DNA of 64,000 nucleotides. It comes from Cupriavidus taiwanensis LMG 19424 (GTDB lineage: Bacteria; Pseudomonadota; Gammaproteobacteria; Burkholderiales; Burkholderiaceae). The stretch is from positions 1,296,001 through 1,360,000 of the forward strand of contig NC_010530.1 in the NCBI RefSeq assembly GCF_000069785.1, given 5' to 3'. This document shows, one piece after another, positions 35,901-43,781 of the stretch. Each line of letters starts with the position of its first letter. Position 1 is the first letter of the stretch. Position numbers and translations under genes: made by a program. The notes under the pieces were generated by a model. It was not told where the DNA came from and did not search any database. It was given only the letters and a program-made list of their open reading frames with translations.

Positions 35901-38900
35901 CGGTCACCGCCATGTCGCGCAGCAGGCGGTCGCGCGCGGCGCGCATGCCGGCCTCGTTGCCGTGGTCTCCCACCGCAATGGTGACCATGTCGGCGACATC
36001 GTTGGCGTCGATCAGCAACTGGTCGAGCATGGCATTGCCGCGCACCCGCTCGCCGTTCTGCAGCCGGTATTCGTTGTTGGTGTTGCGCCCGGCCACTTCC
36101 ACCGCCACCACCGCCTGCGGCTTGTGCATCGCCAGCAGCGCGCGCGACTGGCGTCCGGCGCTGGCGAAGTCGCGGGCCGAGAAGGTCTCGACGCGCGCAT
36201 CGGGCTGGTTCAGGTCCTGGCGCAGCATCTTGCGCAGCGTGCGAGCATGGGCGCGGTCGGTCACATAGACCACATCCTTGCCCAGCGAGGCCAGGTAGGC
36301 GCCCAGGGAGGCGGCCCCGACCGGGCCGTTGGTCTCGGCGCGGCCGTGGGCGGTCAGCGGGCCGGTGACGATCATCACCGAGTCCAGGTCCGCCAGCGCG
36401 CGCGCGGCCATCTCGGCGCCGTAGGGCACTCCGATGTTCTCCATGCTGCCGTCGATCCACAGCACGTTGTCCAGCGGCGAGATCGCGTTCTGCCGCAGCG
36501 ACATGCGCGCGGGCGCTTCGGGCCCGTCGGCATGCGCCACCACCGCGGGGCCGTGGCTGACCGTGCGGCGCTGCACGCCGGCGTCGCCGTCGACCCCCGG
36601 GTGGCGCGGCGCGCGCGCCAGCGCCGGCGTGCCGCTGGCGCCGCGGCGGCGCGAGGCGGGCACCGGCGCGTCGGTGCGGCCGCTGCCGCCGCGCTCGCCC
36701 GAGGGGTTGCGCGCGGCGGACTCCGTCACGTAGCGCGCCATGGCGCGGCTCATGGCGCGGTCCATCATGCCGTGGATCACGCGTTCCTGCAGCATCGTGC
36801 CGCGCGTGACCGCCATGTCAAAGGCCGCGGCGGTGCCGAGCCTGGCCGATTGCCAGGGCGTGAGGCGGTGCGGGGTGCGCAGGTCGCGGGGCGCAGACGT
36901 GCCACCGTCGCTCGTCGGCCTGGCGCCGTTGCTGCGCTCCGGCGTGGAGGGCCTGGCCGCGCCCTGGGCGGGTTCGCCGTCGGCCTGCTTGCCGGAGCGG
37001 CCGGACTGGCCGTCGGCATCGGTGCGCGCAAGCGGCTGGCCCGCGGCGTCGCGGCCGGACATGCCCCGGCGCGTGGTGGGCCGGGTGGCGGCTGGCACGC
37101 CATCGCCGTCCCGGAACGCCCCCAGCGCGTCCGGCGCCACGCCGCGCGCCGGTCCGCCGACGCCGGCCGGATCGCCCGCGCCGACGCCGCGCCCGCGCAT
37201 CGCCTGGTAGCCGTCGCGCACGGATTCGCCGATGCGCTTCTGCACCGCCATCGGCAACATCTGCGTGGCGCCCATCAGCAGCATGGCGCCGTTCTGCAGC
37301 TTTTCCGACACGCTCATCTCGCTGCCATGCTCGGCGAACATGGCGGCCTGCTGCAGGGTCTGCACGCCGCCGATGCCGAAGCCCACGCCATTGAGCACGC
37401 GGCTGGCGCTACCGTAGTGGCCGGCGCTGTGGGTCAGCATGCCGCCCGCCATCTGGCGCAGCGGGTTGGTGCTGCCCGCCAGCCGGGTGCCGGCGTTCAT
37501 CGCCAACGCGCCGGTCTTGGCCAGGCCCATGCCGCCCATGCCCGCCAGCGAGCCGGCCACATTGAGCCACTGCGCCATCGCTTCCTGGCTGGCAAAGGGA
37601 TTGACCGAGCGGCCATGGTCCGAAATATTGTCCAGCGCGGCCCACGAGGTGCCGACCCCGTACCCCATGCTGCCCACCATGCCGACCCACGCCGCGGCCA
37701 CCAGCGGCGTCAGCGTGCCGCCCGAGGCCACCGCCAGCACCCCGCCCGCGACCGCGCCGACCGCGGCCACGCCCAGGTTGACCCAGCCCCACACCTTCTC
37801 GCTGGTGGTGACGATATGCGCGTCCATCGCGGCGTAGTCGACATGGCCGTCGCGGCCCAGGTCCAGGTTCTCGGCAAAGTAGACCGTGCCCTTGTCGGAG
37901 AGCAGGTTGTTCTCCTGGAAATCGCGCTTCGCGTCCAGTTCCTCCTTGCCGTAGACCGCGCCCTGGTCGTCCACCCACAGGGTCTTGCCGTCCTTGCCCT
38001 CGAACTCGAACACCGCGGTCTGGTACGGCACCCCACCGGGGCCGGCCACGTACATCGGGATGGCCTTGACCGTGGTGTCCGGCTTCGCATCGTCGGCGAT
38101 CTGTTCGCGGATCGCACTGGCGTCGCCCTGCGGCGCGGCCAGCGCGATGGCCTTGGACAGCCCCGTGTCGTCCGAGGCCTTCGCGCTGAGTTCTTCCTTG
38201 CGCATCGCCAGGCTGTCGAAGGTCTGCCGCAGGATCTCGTCCTTGTCGAGCTCGAAGCGCTGGTTGGCTTGCTTTGCCTCCTCGGTGCCGGCGTAGTCCT
38301 CGCTGCCGCGCTGCACCGCGTTGCGCAGGTAGACGTCGGACATCACCGGCGCGTCCTTGCTTGACTTCAGCGATTGCTCGAAGGCGGCCGACAGCCCGAT
38401 GTGGCCCTTGGCGGCGGCGTCCTGGGCGCCGCCGTAGATGCGTCCCTGGCGCGACGAGCCGCCCTGGTTCATCATCATCAGCATGCTGACCTCGTTGTCG
38501 CGGTCGGTCAGCCAGCTGGCCGTGCTGGTCGCGGCCGGGGCCGTGCCGGGCCGGGCCTGAGGGTTGCGCGCGTAGTACCCGGCATCGGCGGCGTCGACCA
38601 CCGCCGACAGGCCATGGTAGAAGTCGTCCCAGTCGTTGTACCCGGGCGACTGGCTGTTGTTGCGCCCGGTCCAGTCGTTGCTGTACCCGGTCTTCACCGT
38701 ATCGAGCAGCGTGCCGGCGTCTTCCTCGATCAGGTGCGGCGCCACTGCCTGCAGGTAGACCCCCACCTTGTCGGCGTACATCTTCTCCTGGCCGATGATG
38801 GGCCGGCCCTTGTCGTCGTGGGTCTTGTTCTTCAGGTCCTTGTCCATCGACGCTTCGATCTGCGCCTTGAACAGGTCGCCGCTGAAGCGGTCGTTGTGCA

Positions 38901-40698
38901 CGTCGACGTAGAGCTGCCGCTCCTCCGGCGTCTGCGCGGCATCGGCGCCGGCCTTGCGGATCTGCAGGGCGCCGGTGACGTCGCCGCTGTCCAGTTTCTG
39001 CGCGATGCCGCGGGTCATGGCGTCCACCCGCAGCGGTACCGAGCCCTCCATGTAGCCAAGCATCCGGTTCAGGCCGTTGGCGGCCTGGCCGCGTTCCGCC
39101 TGGCTGAGCTTGGGATCCTCGCTGCGCGCCTTGAGCTGCTCGACGGTGTAGCCGAGCAGGCCTTTCCCGGCGACGCCCTTGTCGTAGGCGATCCGGGCGG
39201 GATCGGTCGCGGGCAGGTCGGCGGCCGGAACCAGGCCGTCCGCGCCCAGCGCCTTGTACATGACGTAGCCGGCCGGGTTGTGTTCCATCAGCGTGCGCTC
39301 GGCCTGCGGCAGGTCGCGCGGCGTGGTGGCGTTGGGATCGGTCCTGGCCTGGGGATCCAGCGTCAGCCCCTGCGCCTGCGCCATCGCCAGCGTGGTGGGG
39401 TCGTTCTGCGCCAGCTTGCGCTCGAACTCGGTGGAAGGTGTCAGGTGCTCCATCTCGCCGGCGATGCGCCCGCGCAGGTCGACCCGGTCGATCAGCTGGC
39501 CCATGCCGCCCTCGGTGCCGTAGCGCGCCTTCAGGTCCTGCACCGCCTGCTGGCGATAGCTGTCCGGCACCTTGACGCCCTGGCCCGACGCCAGCGCCTG
39601 CAGCTGCGCGTCGGCGTCGCTGACCTTGCCGTTGGCCAGGGTCAGGTCGTACGAGCGGTCCGCCATCGAGATAGTGCGGTCGTGCGGATCGTTGCGCAGA
39701 TCCTTCAGCGCCTGGTCGGCGTCTTGCTTGTAGCCGTTCGCCGCGACCGTGTCGATCTCTTTCTGCAGGGCGGCAAGGAAGGTCTCCTCGGCCTTTACCC
39801 GTTCCTGCTGTGCCTGCTCATGGGCGTCGCGCGCAGCGACGAGCTCGTCGTCGGCCTCGAGCTCGAAGCGCCGGATGCCGCCGGGAATCTTCAGGTACGC
39901 GGCCTGTTCCTGGTCGACCCTGGCGGCGGCCTGCTGTTCTTTTTCCTGCGCCAGCACCACGTTGAAGCGCGCACCCTGGGTGTCGCGCGCCTGCTGCGTG
40001 CTCTCGGTCTTCAGGAATTGCGTCTTGGTCTCTTCGATATTCAGCGCGACATTGGGATCGTCATAGCGCTTGCGGATCTCTTCGGCCTTGGCCTCGACCG
40101 CGGCCTTGACGTCCGCGCCGGTGGCCGCGGCGTGGTTGGCGGCCACGCGCAGCTCATTCTGCGCGCCGCCCATCACGTTGCCGTACTTCAGCCCCAGCGG
40201 CTGCCACTGCTTGTCGGTCATGGCGCGGCCGTCGAGCTCGGCCACGACCTTGTCATAGGCGTCCTGCGCTTGCTGCTGCCAGCCATCGGTCAGCGCCCTG
40301 GCATCGCTTTCCTTTTTCTTGCGCGCTTCCTCGGCGGGATCGGTCTTGGGCTTCTCGGGCGCGGGCGCATCGACCTGCGTGGCCTTGGGCGACTGCGCAC
40401 CGGTGGCGTTGGCGGTGTAGAGCGCCGGCGTCACCACCACCCCCTGCGGCTTGTCGGGCTGGTCCGCGGGTCTGGCCTGCTGATTTTGTTGGGTTTGTTG
40501 CGACTGTTGCGCCTGCTGCGTGTTCTGGGTGTCCTGCTGGCGCTGGGTCTCGCGCGCCTCGGCCGCGCGCTGGGCGCGTTCGGCGGCTTCGCGGGCGGCC
40601 CGTTCGGCGGCCTCGCGCGCGGCTTCTGCGGCGGCGCGGGCCGCGGCCTCGGCGGCCGCGCGCGCGGCAGCCCGGATGGCATCCATGAAATCCAGCAT
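29989..40698 (-). CDS. Giant multidomain protein: D-Glu cyclase-like / Glu racemase / D-Glu cyclase-like, C80-like, kinase-like, LysM-like
   Basis: 3569 residues without a Sec signal. Residues 5-50 are an Ala/Glu/Arg-rich coiled coil, followed by Gln-rich sequence to 75. Residues 90-960 are mostly helical. Hydrophobic stretches at about 970-1035 and 1095-1200 resemble DUF4781 proteins (from memory). DUF4392-like copy 1 is at about 1425-1690 (MIVTGPL at 1442, GDHGNEAGM at 1577). A glutamate racemase domain is at about 1730-1990, with FDSSNGG at 1735, CNT Cys1804 and CTHYP Cys1921. DUF4392-like copy 2 is at about 2060-2335 (MLVTGF at 2077, GDGGNEAGM at 2211). Two C80-like repeats follow (His2578/Cys2631; degenerate copy near 2806), then a kinase-like domain at 2890-3050, membrane segments at 3095-3420, a proline-rich linker and a LysM-like tail. 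The nearby T3SS and a shared promoter element suggest a T3SS substrate; this is inference. Confidence 0.9.
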   Translation of the reverse strand: MLDFMDAIRAAARAAAEAAARAAAEAAREAAERAAREAAERAQRAAEARETQRQQDTQNTQQAQQSQQTQQNQQARPADQPDKPQGVVVTPALYTANATGAQSPKATQVDAPAPEKPKTDPAEEARKKKESDARALTDGWQQQAQDAYDKVVAELDGRAMTDKQWQPLGLKYGNVMGGAQNELRVAANHAAATGADVKAAVEAKAEEIRKRYDDPNVALNIEETKTQFLKTESTQQARDTQGARFNVVLAQEKEQQAAARVDQEQAAYLKIPGGIRRFELEADDELVAARDAHEQAQQERVKAEETFLAALQKEIDTVAANGYKQDADQALKDLRNDPHDRTISMADRSYDLTLANGKVSDADAQLQALASGQGVKVPDSYRQQAVQDLKARYGTEGGMGQLIDRVDLRGRIAGEMEHLTPSTEFERKLAQNDPTTLAMAQAQGLTLDPQARTDPNATTPRDLPQAERTLMEHNPAGYVMYKALGADGLVPAADLPATDPARIAYDKGVAGKGLLGYTVEQLKARSEDPKLSQAERGQAANGLNRMLGYMEGSVPLRVDAMTRGIAQKLDSGDVTGALQIRKAGADAAQTPEERQLYVDVHNDRFSGDLFKAQIEASMDKDLKNKTHDDKGRPIIGQEKMYADKVGVYLQAVAPHLIEEDAGTLLDTVKTGYSNDWTGRNNSQSPGYNDWDDFYHGLSAVVDAADAGYYARNPQARPGTAPAATSTASWLTDRDNEVSMLMMMNQGGSSRQGRIYGGAQDAAAKGHIGLSAAFEQSLKSSKDAPVMSDVYLRNAVQRGSEDYAGTEEAKQANQRFELDKDEILRQTFDSLAMRKEELSAKASDDTGLSKAIALAAPQGDASAIREQIADDAKPDTTVKAIPMYVAGPGGVPYQTAVFEFEGKDGKTLWVDDQGAVYGKEELDAKRDFQENNLLSDKGTVYFAENLDLGRDGHVDYAAMDAHIVTTSEKVWGWVNLGVAAVGAVAGGVLAVASGGTLTPLVAAAWVGMVGSMGYGVGTSWAALDNISDHGRSVNPFASQEAMAQWLNVAGSLAGMGGMGLAKTGALAMNAGTRLAGSTNPLRQMAGGMLTHSAGHYGSASRVLNGVGFGIGGVQTLQQAAMFAEHGSEMSVSEKLQNGAMLLMGATQMLPMAVQKRIGESVRDGYQAMRGRGVGAGDPAGVGGPARGVAPDALGAFRDGDGVPAATRPTTRRGMSGRDAAGQPLARTDADGQSGRSGKQADGEPAQGAARPSTPERSNGARPTSDGGTSAPRDLRTPHRLTPWQSARLGTAAAFDMAVTRGTMLQERVIHGMMDRAMSRAMARYVTESAARNPSGERGGSGRTDAPVPASRRRGASGTPALARAPRHPGVDGDAGVQRRTVSHGPAVVAHADGPEAPARMSLRQNAISPLDNVLWIDGSMENIGVPYGAEMAARALADLDSVMIVTGPLTAHGRAETNGPVGAASLGAYLASLGKDVVYVTDRAHARTLRKMLRQDLNQPDARVETFSARDFASAGRQSRALLAMHKPQAVVAVEVAGRNTNNEYRLQNGERVRGNAMLDQLLIDANDVADMVTIAVGDHGNEAGMRAARDRLLRDMAVTEQLADSWSDVGADHLVTGMNSNLAAQAIGFGVQRALGHDRGMPSVETVGALLDTMARHKARDGVTLEVGATSVRGYDKTVQKGVYELLQKAAERLPAGLDMAQLFEGIQRRFLPEGIDPADFGIRVQDDAIVITAFDSSNGGLLAAQNIARHTYAMTGKAVQVVAFTDHAAGTYGGRERGDLVNLVHAGVVAAQKAKGAVDLFACNTACTAFPEALAGTHQAKVVNLIMQTAPRIVTEGGARPVVVATPGTVKLHAYLEAVAEASGGSVTVKEIGATEWADAVNNLMHLADGAKLEQLKGLVAKYINAEQIPADATSLWFCCTHYPALETLVRQQLDAIGRSDVRLIDPMQYQARKGVEMLVDQGLIDRSALLEQPLDPSAVPDDKTLPTIVFTTGQPSRVSGLAHAMGRRPDIRVFKTAFGEAADVSPALALVDGGRHLSPVDRISFNYIGRGLREFYMPGGAERAAASLEDASNVMLVTGFSVAKDMPETDGPPGTAELGRALRLRGKQVTYVVDSANRPILEGILREMGEPLDNIRVFDAPIGSAAEPARALLREVGPDRVMAIELPSRSARGTKHNMRGVGIDDFNPALDQIVLEANAIDGIETLGVGDGGNEAGMGGVGGLIPRALDGSDIAAVVPVDHVVTASVSNWGAYAVSALLLRRGNMPERFQSPEELGRVLQAAADAGAVDGVSRERVATVDGFSTEVHQAVITLYGRAAAGGEPRGPGAARAPLPGGPALARKPLADAAEAVVAHGGQLPRKAASASRADGAGSQPAAMPAARPQIRDGSWSVRDGAPSRAAIEATVDGIHASGGRLAGVHYVVSHGDGLSVPLRAGLPEASFLSLQQAMRDLGPALQAGGNFRIAIVSQREAARHGAVDARSVIGTVPLSLRGHKPHAEGFALNPDYLGEIRAALPDDFRAGLPLVRQQDGRRIDVLAQLEQFPRGRADLDLAQQAGQKTFGDEAVAVSVPQIPGHFTVRAEGLFGGIAMRAGDRADGAQPLLDAPAVIDRIRAHPDYQEGMPVVLYGCYGQDGAVSLVQQLATGLNARLYGADGRLDVDAFRAPGSDLAYGARLRVAADPAAMAASGAPVHVQDGGRFHGAMPALPVVAVTGGGKPVRQHGARTAGDPVPASWRQAPDRWAELALGEPAVRVNAPRDHLVVVGAVRPEGGLRGEAGEGVGAHELAFLLAHDWEPGQPIVLALDGAHAPQGRMLAQQVADVMRTEVLVPEFALRRGAYAQDPGKSQIDLAQPGRWRRLSPQPDPYAGHSFKIDHHGNVFLRRPDGTRERVRLEAYLGPRLGSGGAKTVFALGKDLAVGIANEAWLGDMVHGERAAMAEAAGTHGLNTVRSFGPASFEAFGRPAIGYERYAASTKDLFDAAGQLRPEPAALLNDRSARDIAALADTMKTRSLHLGDVEFALFPDGTVKVADLTHVETGADASQGSAVYRMLDAMQQAARARGSDGTQGRAGGEGAVVRATISHGPAGNAPPPGSNGPRPWKVRTALAVSAAGTFAAASGAAAISAQTGANLVLTSAGCFIYRGSVAMGRTVHANKVIRRAGTHTPADIAWLRRTLTEKPGTAVWGINEANQQKFARALDQLDAYAHHADKKDLPEAADKIREAQAVIGTIGASMLTPDTRAGQVNDALQLTTLAINNGNTMLWFGEHGVTQVGEPLTYSSAVFLAANSVLSTVNFAARAGYHTGLAQPALLGARLRKFVMNAYSVGAVQLAVADMMHTGGVVGAIEAGSLAVFGIGAHLQSRNEQKLINAEKNRLAKAADPDAVDKPVTPWLAQKWDFFGRAMPKGLVLLGGGVIVNFGAKILVELLKDEDKGAPTPTPTPTPAPSGGPSTPPATDPGGSTPPKDPPKEPPKEPPSETPRERPASGSVRVQPYSPDHVAGSTLWGIAGAHLDTLLSEGQKAEAQAQAMTPDQQVANFALRELINLNPRYRLADNPDHLEPGWELDVTR

Positions 40699-40844
40699 GA
40701 CGCAAGTCTCCTGGCGACGCCGGCGCGTGCCGGCAGGTCAGACGGTTGCCGATGCCCGGGCACGCGGCCGGGGCCACGCGCCAGCAGCGGGCAAGCCGCG
40801 GGCATCATGCGCGCCGATTCTGCGCGCGTCGGCGGCGCAGGCCA

Positions 40845-40862
40845 ACTATGGGAATTCGTAGG
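40845..40862 (-). promoter_or_regulatory. CTACG-type activator site upstream of the giant gene
   Basis: Read towards the gene: CCTACGAATTCCCATAGT, 147 bp before the start codon. It shares CTACGAAT with the site before sctV (CTACGAATCCTCGGTAC) and has the same half-site spacing. A CAGAAT hexamer, a 4-of-6 match to a -10 element, begins 22 bases after it. Confidence 0.5.
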
Positions 40863-40920
40863 CCCGCGGGAACCAATGGCTACAGCCAAATGCCCTTGAG
40901 TTAAGGGATCAATCACTACC

Positions 40921-41006
40921 GTCATTCCCGCGAAGGCGGGAATCCAGCGTCTTTAACGTTCCCTTCGGGGATAAAGTCACTGGGTTCCCGCCTTCGCGGG
41001 AACGAC
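40921..41006. repeat. Inverted-repeat element with 27-bp arms
   Basis: 40921-40947 and 40980-41006 are inverted copies differing at two of 27 positions; each arm is itself a hairpin (TTCCCGC-GAAG-GCGGGAA type). It lies between the UPF0317 stop and the giant gene's promoter region. Such elements are frequent between genes in proteobacteria. As RNA it could fold and limit read-through from the UPF0317 gene into the giant gene. Confidence 0.85.
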
Positions 41007-41032
41007 AGTCGCAAACTGAACGGCATTGGTGG

Positions 41033-41836
41033 TTACAGCCGGTTGTTGTCGAGGTCGGTCACCAGCATGCAGCCCGGCGCGTGGGTGATGCAGATCTCGG
41101 GCCGCGCCTCGCGGATCACCGCCTGGGGCGTGACCCCGCAGGCCCAGAACACCGGGATTTCATCGGCGTCGAGCGGCACCGCGTCGCCGTAGTCGGGCGA
41201 TTCGATATCCTCGATGCCGATCAGCCGCGGATCGCCGATATGCACCGGCGCGCCGTGCACGTCGGGATAGCGCGCGGTGATCTCGGTGGCCAGGATCGCG
41301 TCGGCGGCCTTGAGCGGGCGCATCGACACCACCAGCTTGCCCGACAGCCGGCCGGCCGGACGGGTCTCGATCGCGGTGCGGTACATGGCCACGTTGCGGC
41401 CCAGGTTGATGTGCTTGAGCGGCACATTGGCCGCGAGCAGCGCCTGCTCGAACGAGAACGAGCAGCCGATGGCAAAGGCGACGAAGTCGTCGCGCCACAG
41501 CTCGGTGATGCCGGTGGTCTCGTGGTAGGCGTTGCCGTCGCGGTAGACCCGGTACATCGGCACGTCGGTGCGGATGTCGACGTCGCGCCCGAGGTTGCGG
41601 AACACCGGGTCGCCCGGGTCGGTCACGTCGATCAGCGGGCAGGCCTTGCGGTTGAGCGCGCAGAACTGCAGGAAGTCATAGGCCCAGTCACGCGTCAGGA
41701 TCACGATATTGGCCTGCACGTGGCCGCGCGCCAGGCCGCTGGTATGGCCGCGGTAGCGGCCCGCGCGGATCAGCTGGCGCAATGCGGCGGGATCTTCGGG
41801 CAGGAGCGAGGCGGCGTGCTGGAGCGGCTGGTTCAT
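41033..41836 (-). CDS. UPF0317/DUF1445 protein, putative hydro-lyase (D-glutamate cyclase-like)
   Basis: 267 residues, matching the length of the UPF0317 family (B. subtilis YcsI, about 257). Recognisable blocks are [55 protein letters not shown]-like VVSMRPLKA and [11 protein letters not shown]. In animals this family is the N-terminal half of DGLUCY, which turns D-glutamate into 5-oxo-D-proline; its C-terminal half is DUF4392. Bacterial members neighbour the 5-oxoprolinase genes in B. subtilis. Here the next gene downstream on the same strand carries two DUF4392 domains. The start is the ATG at 41836. The LysR gene upstream on the same strand is the likely regulator. Confidence 0.88.
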   Translation of the reverse strand: MNQPLQHAASLLPEDPAALRQLIRAGRYRGHTSGLARGHVQANIVILTRDWAYDFLQFCALNRKACPLIDVTDPGDPVFRNLGRDVDIRTDVPMYRVYRDGNAYHETTGITELWRDDFVAFAIGCSFSFEQALLAANVPLKHINLGRNVAMYRTAIETRPAGRLSGKLVVSMRPLKAADAILATEITARYPDVHGAPVHIGDPRLIGIEDIESPDYGDAVPLDADEIPVFWACGVTPQAVIREARPEICITHAPGCMLVTDLDNNRL

Positions 41837-41955
41837 GGTCGGCAGGCGGGCGCCGGGCGGCGCGCAAAGTCGGGTTGACCTGCCGATTCTGGGCGCCCGC
41901 CGGCGCCGGCGTCCAACAAATCTTTCGGATCGAGCGCGATAAAGGAATCCGATGA

Positions 41956-42915
41956 CTACGAGCCCGCGTGGGGCGCCGCCGATGCCGCCGCGGGCGCCTG
42001 CGCCGGCACCGCCATGTCCTCGCCGGCCTCGGCGCAGAACTCCGCCACCACACTGGTGGCCAGCCCGACGATCGACTCGTTGACCTCCAGCCCCGCGCCG
42101 ATGCGCCACGAGGCGACGATATCGAGCGCGGGCGGATGGTTCTCCACGTCGACCACCGACAGCGTGCCGTCGGCCAGCTCCTTGCGCACCAGCGCGGGCG
42201 GCACCGCGCCGATGCCGAAGCCGTCGCCGATCAGCCGTGTCATCGCCGCCACCGAGTTCACGCAGTTGATGCGCGGCGAGGCCACCCCGTTCAGGTGGAA
42301 CAGGCTCAGGATGTCCTGGTGCGGGCGCGAGTTCTTGACGAAGGTGATGACGCGCTCGGCGGCCAGCTCTTCGAGCGAGGCATAGGGCCGGTCACAGGCT
42401 GAGCCGGTGGCGACGATCCAGCGGATCGGGTAGCGCGCCAGCTCGACATTGCGCACCGTTTCCAGCCGCAGCAGGTCGGTCTGGAAGATCACGTCGAGAT
42501 AGCCCTTCTGCAGCTGGTCGCACAGGTTCAGCGCGGCATCGGCGGTCAGCTCGATCTCCAGCGCCGGATAGGCCTGCATCGCGCGCTTGACCACCGTCGA
42601 CAGCCAGGTATGGATCACCGAGTCCATCGCGCCGATGCGCACGCGCCCCGCGATGGCGCGCGAACGGTCCAGCGACTGCCGCATATGGTGCATGGTGTTG
42701 ACCATCTTCTCGGCATACTCCAGCACGCGCTGGCCCTCCGGCGTCAGCGTGACGCCGCGCGAATCGCGCAGGAACAGCTTGACCCCCAGGTCTTCCTCCA
42801 GCACCGCGATGCGGCTGGAGATCGAGGCCTGCGTGCTGAACAGCTTCTCCGCGGTCAGCCGGAAGCTGCGCAGGCGGGCCACCCAGACAAAGGTTTCGAG
42901 AAAGCGCAGGTTCAT
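41956..42915 (-). CDS. LysR-family transcriptional regulator
   Basis: 319 residues. The N-terminal helix-turn-helix is typical ([52 protein letters not shown]); the effector domain spans about 90-300, and the C-terminus is an Ala/Pro-rich tail. It is on the same strand as the UPF0317 gene, which begins 119 bp downstream, so the pair may be co-transcribed. This is less usual than the divergent layout. The effector is unknown. Confidence 0.9.
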   Translation of the reverse strand: MNLRFLETFVWVARLRSFRLTAEKLFSTQASISSRIAVLEEDLGVKLFLRDSRGVTLTPEGQRVLEYAEKMVNTMHHMRQSLDRSRAIAGRVRIGAMDSVIHTWLSTVVKRAMQAYPALEIELTADAALNLCDQLQKGYLDVIFQTDLLRLETVRNVELARYPIRWIVATGSACDRPYASLEELAAERVITFVKNSRPHQDILSLFHLNGVASPRINCVNSVAAMTRLIGDGFGIGAVPPALVRKELADGTLSVVDVENHPPALDIVASWRIGAGLEVNESIVGLATSVVAEFCAEAGEDMAVPAQAPAAASAAPHAGS

Positions 42916-43066
42916 GGGCGATGGGAGGCGGGACGATCGCTGCGGCGGCGCATCAGGACAGAATCCAAGCCACAGAATCTACGCGATGGCACGGAGGCAA
43001 ACAAGCGTTTGACACCGGCCCTCGGTATCGTGCCGCGCAGCATTGCCGGCGCACGGCGCGCGGCGC

Positions 43067-43678
43067 TCACGCGCCCAGCGGCGACGGCTGCGACGGCGTC
43101 GGTGCTTCGCGCGGCGGGATCAGCGCCGGGCCGCGCGCAGCCTCCTCTTCGGCCTCATGCTGCGCCGCTTCGGCCTGCGCCTTCAGGCGCTGCAGCGCGG
43201 CCAGCATGTCGTCGCCCAGCGCCGCCGGGTACTCGGCGCGCGCGCCGTCGGGTACGGCCGACGGGTCCAGCCACATCTGCCAGGTCACGTGCGTGGTGCC
43301 CACCTCCTGCCCCGGCGTGGCCTGAAGCCGCCCGCGCGTATGGCTGGAGAGCTTGCGGTAGCTGTAGGAGAATGGCCCCTTGTCGGTCAGCACGTCGACC
43401 GCCGGCAGCCCGCCGGCCTTGTGGGCCATGCGCCGTACCGTGCCCGGGCTGCCGCTGCCCAGCACCACGCGGCAGTCCTTGTAGACGGTGTCCCAGTCCG
43501 GCACCGCGCAGTAACCGCCGGCCAGGTCCCAGACCCGCGCCGGATCGGCCAGCACCTCGACCGAGCGCTCCACGGGGATCAGCTGCGCGTGCGCCGGCGC
43601 CTGCCACGCCAGCAGCAGCGCAGGCACGGCAAGCCGGAGCGTGGGCAGGGTCAGGCGGACAAGGCTAGGCATCGGCAA
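43067..43678 (-). CDS. Exported SRPBCC-fold (polyketide cyclase-like) protein
   Basis: 203 residues with a signal peptide ending at APAHA (about residue 31). A START/SRPBCC-like domain follows (IPVERSVEVLADPARVWDLAGGY, WDTVYKDCRVVLGSG, FSYSYRKLSS), then a charged tail. Such domains bind hydrophobic ligands; its role is unknown. The ATG at 43672 (third codon) is an alternative start. A CTACG-type element lies 63 bp upstream with TAGGCT 23 bases after it, the same layout as at the sct promoters. It may therefore belong to the same regulon. Confidence 0.7.
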   Translation of the reverse strand: MPMPSLVRLTLPTLRLAVPALLLAWQAPAHAQLIPVERSVEVLADPARVWDLAGGYCAVPDWDTVYKDCRVVLGSGSPGTVRRMAHKAGGLPAVDVLTDKGPFSYSYRKLSSHTRGRLQATPGQEVGTTHVTWQMWLDPSAVPDGARAEYPAALGDDMLAALQRLKAQAEAAQHEAEEEAARGPALIPPREAPTPSQPSPLGA

Positions 43679-43740
43679 GGCGGCACGCGCACGGTGAGGG
43701 CAATGGGTGCAAGCCTAGCCGAGCGCGGCGGCGTGTGCCA

Positions 43741-43758
43741 TTACCGAAGGCTCGTAGC
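43741..43758 (-). promoter_or_regulatory. CTACG-type activator site facing the SRPBCC gene
   Basis: Read on the minus strand: GCTACGAGCCTTCGGTAA. It matches the sctV site (GCTACGAATCCTCGGTAC) at most positions. TAGGCT lies exactly 23 bases downstream. Confidence 0.5.
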
Positions 43759-43781
43759 GGCCGCCCCGCGCACCGCCCGGT

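Noticed and set aside
30205..38364. A 2719-codon open frame on the plus strand opposite the giant gene
   Set aside because: It is antisense to a gene with recognisable domains. Long antisense frames are expected at this GC content with strong third-position bias, and its translation has no recognisable domain and is low in complexity.
42983..43001. Another CTACG-type element near the LysR gene
   Set aside because: CTACGCGATGGCACGG matches only the first half-site, faces no gene start at a fitting distance and has no -10-like hexamer at 22-23 bases.
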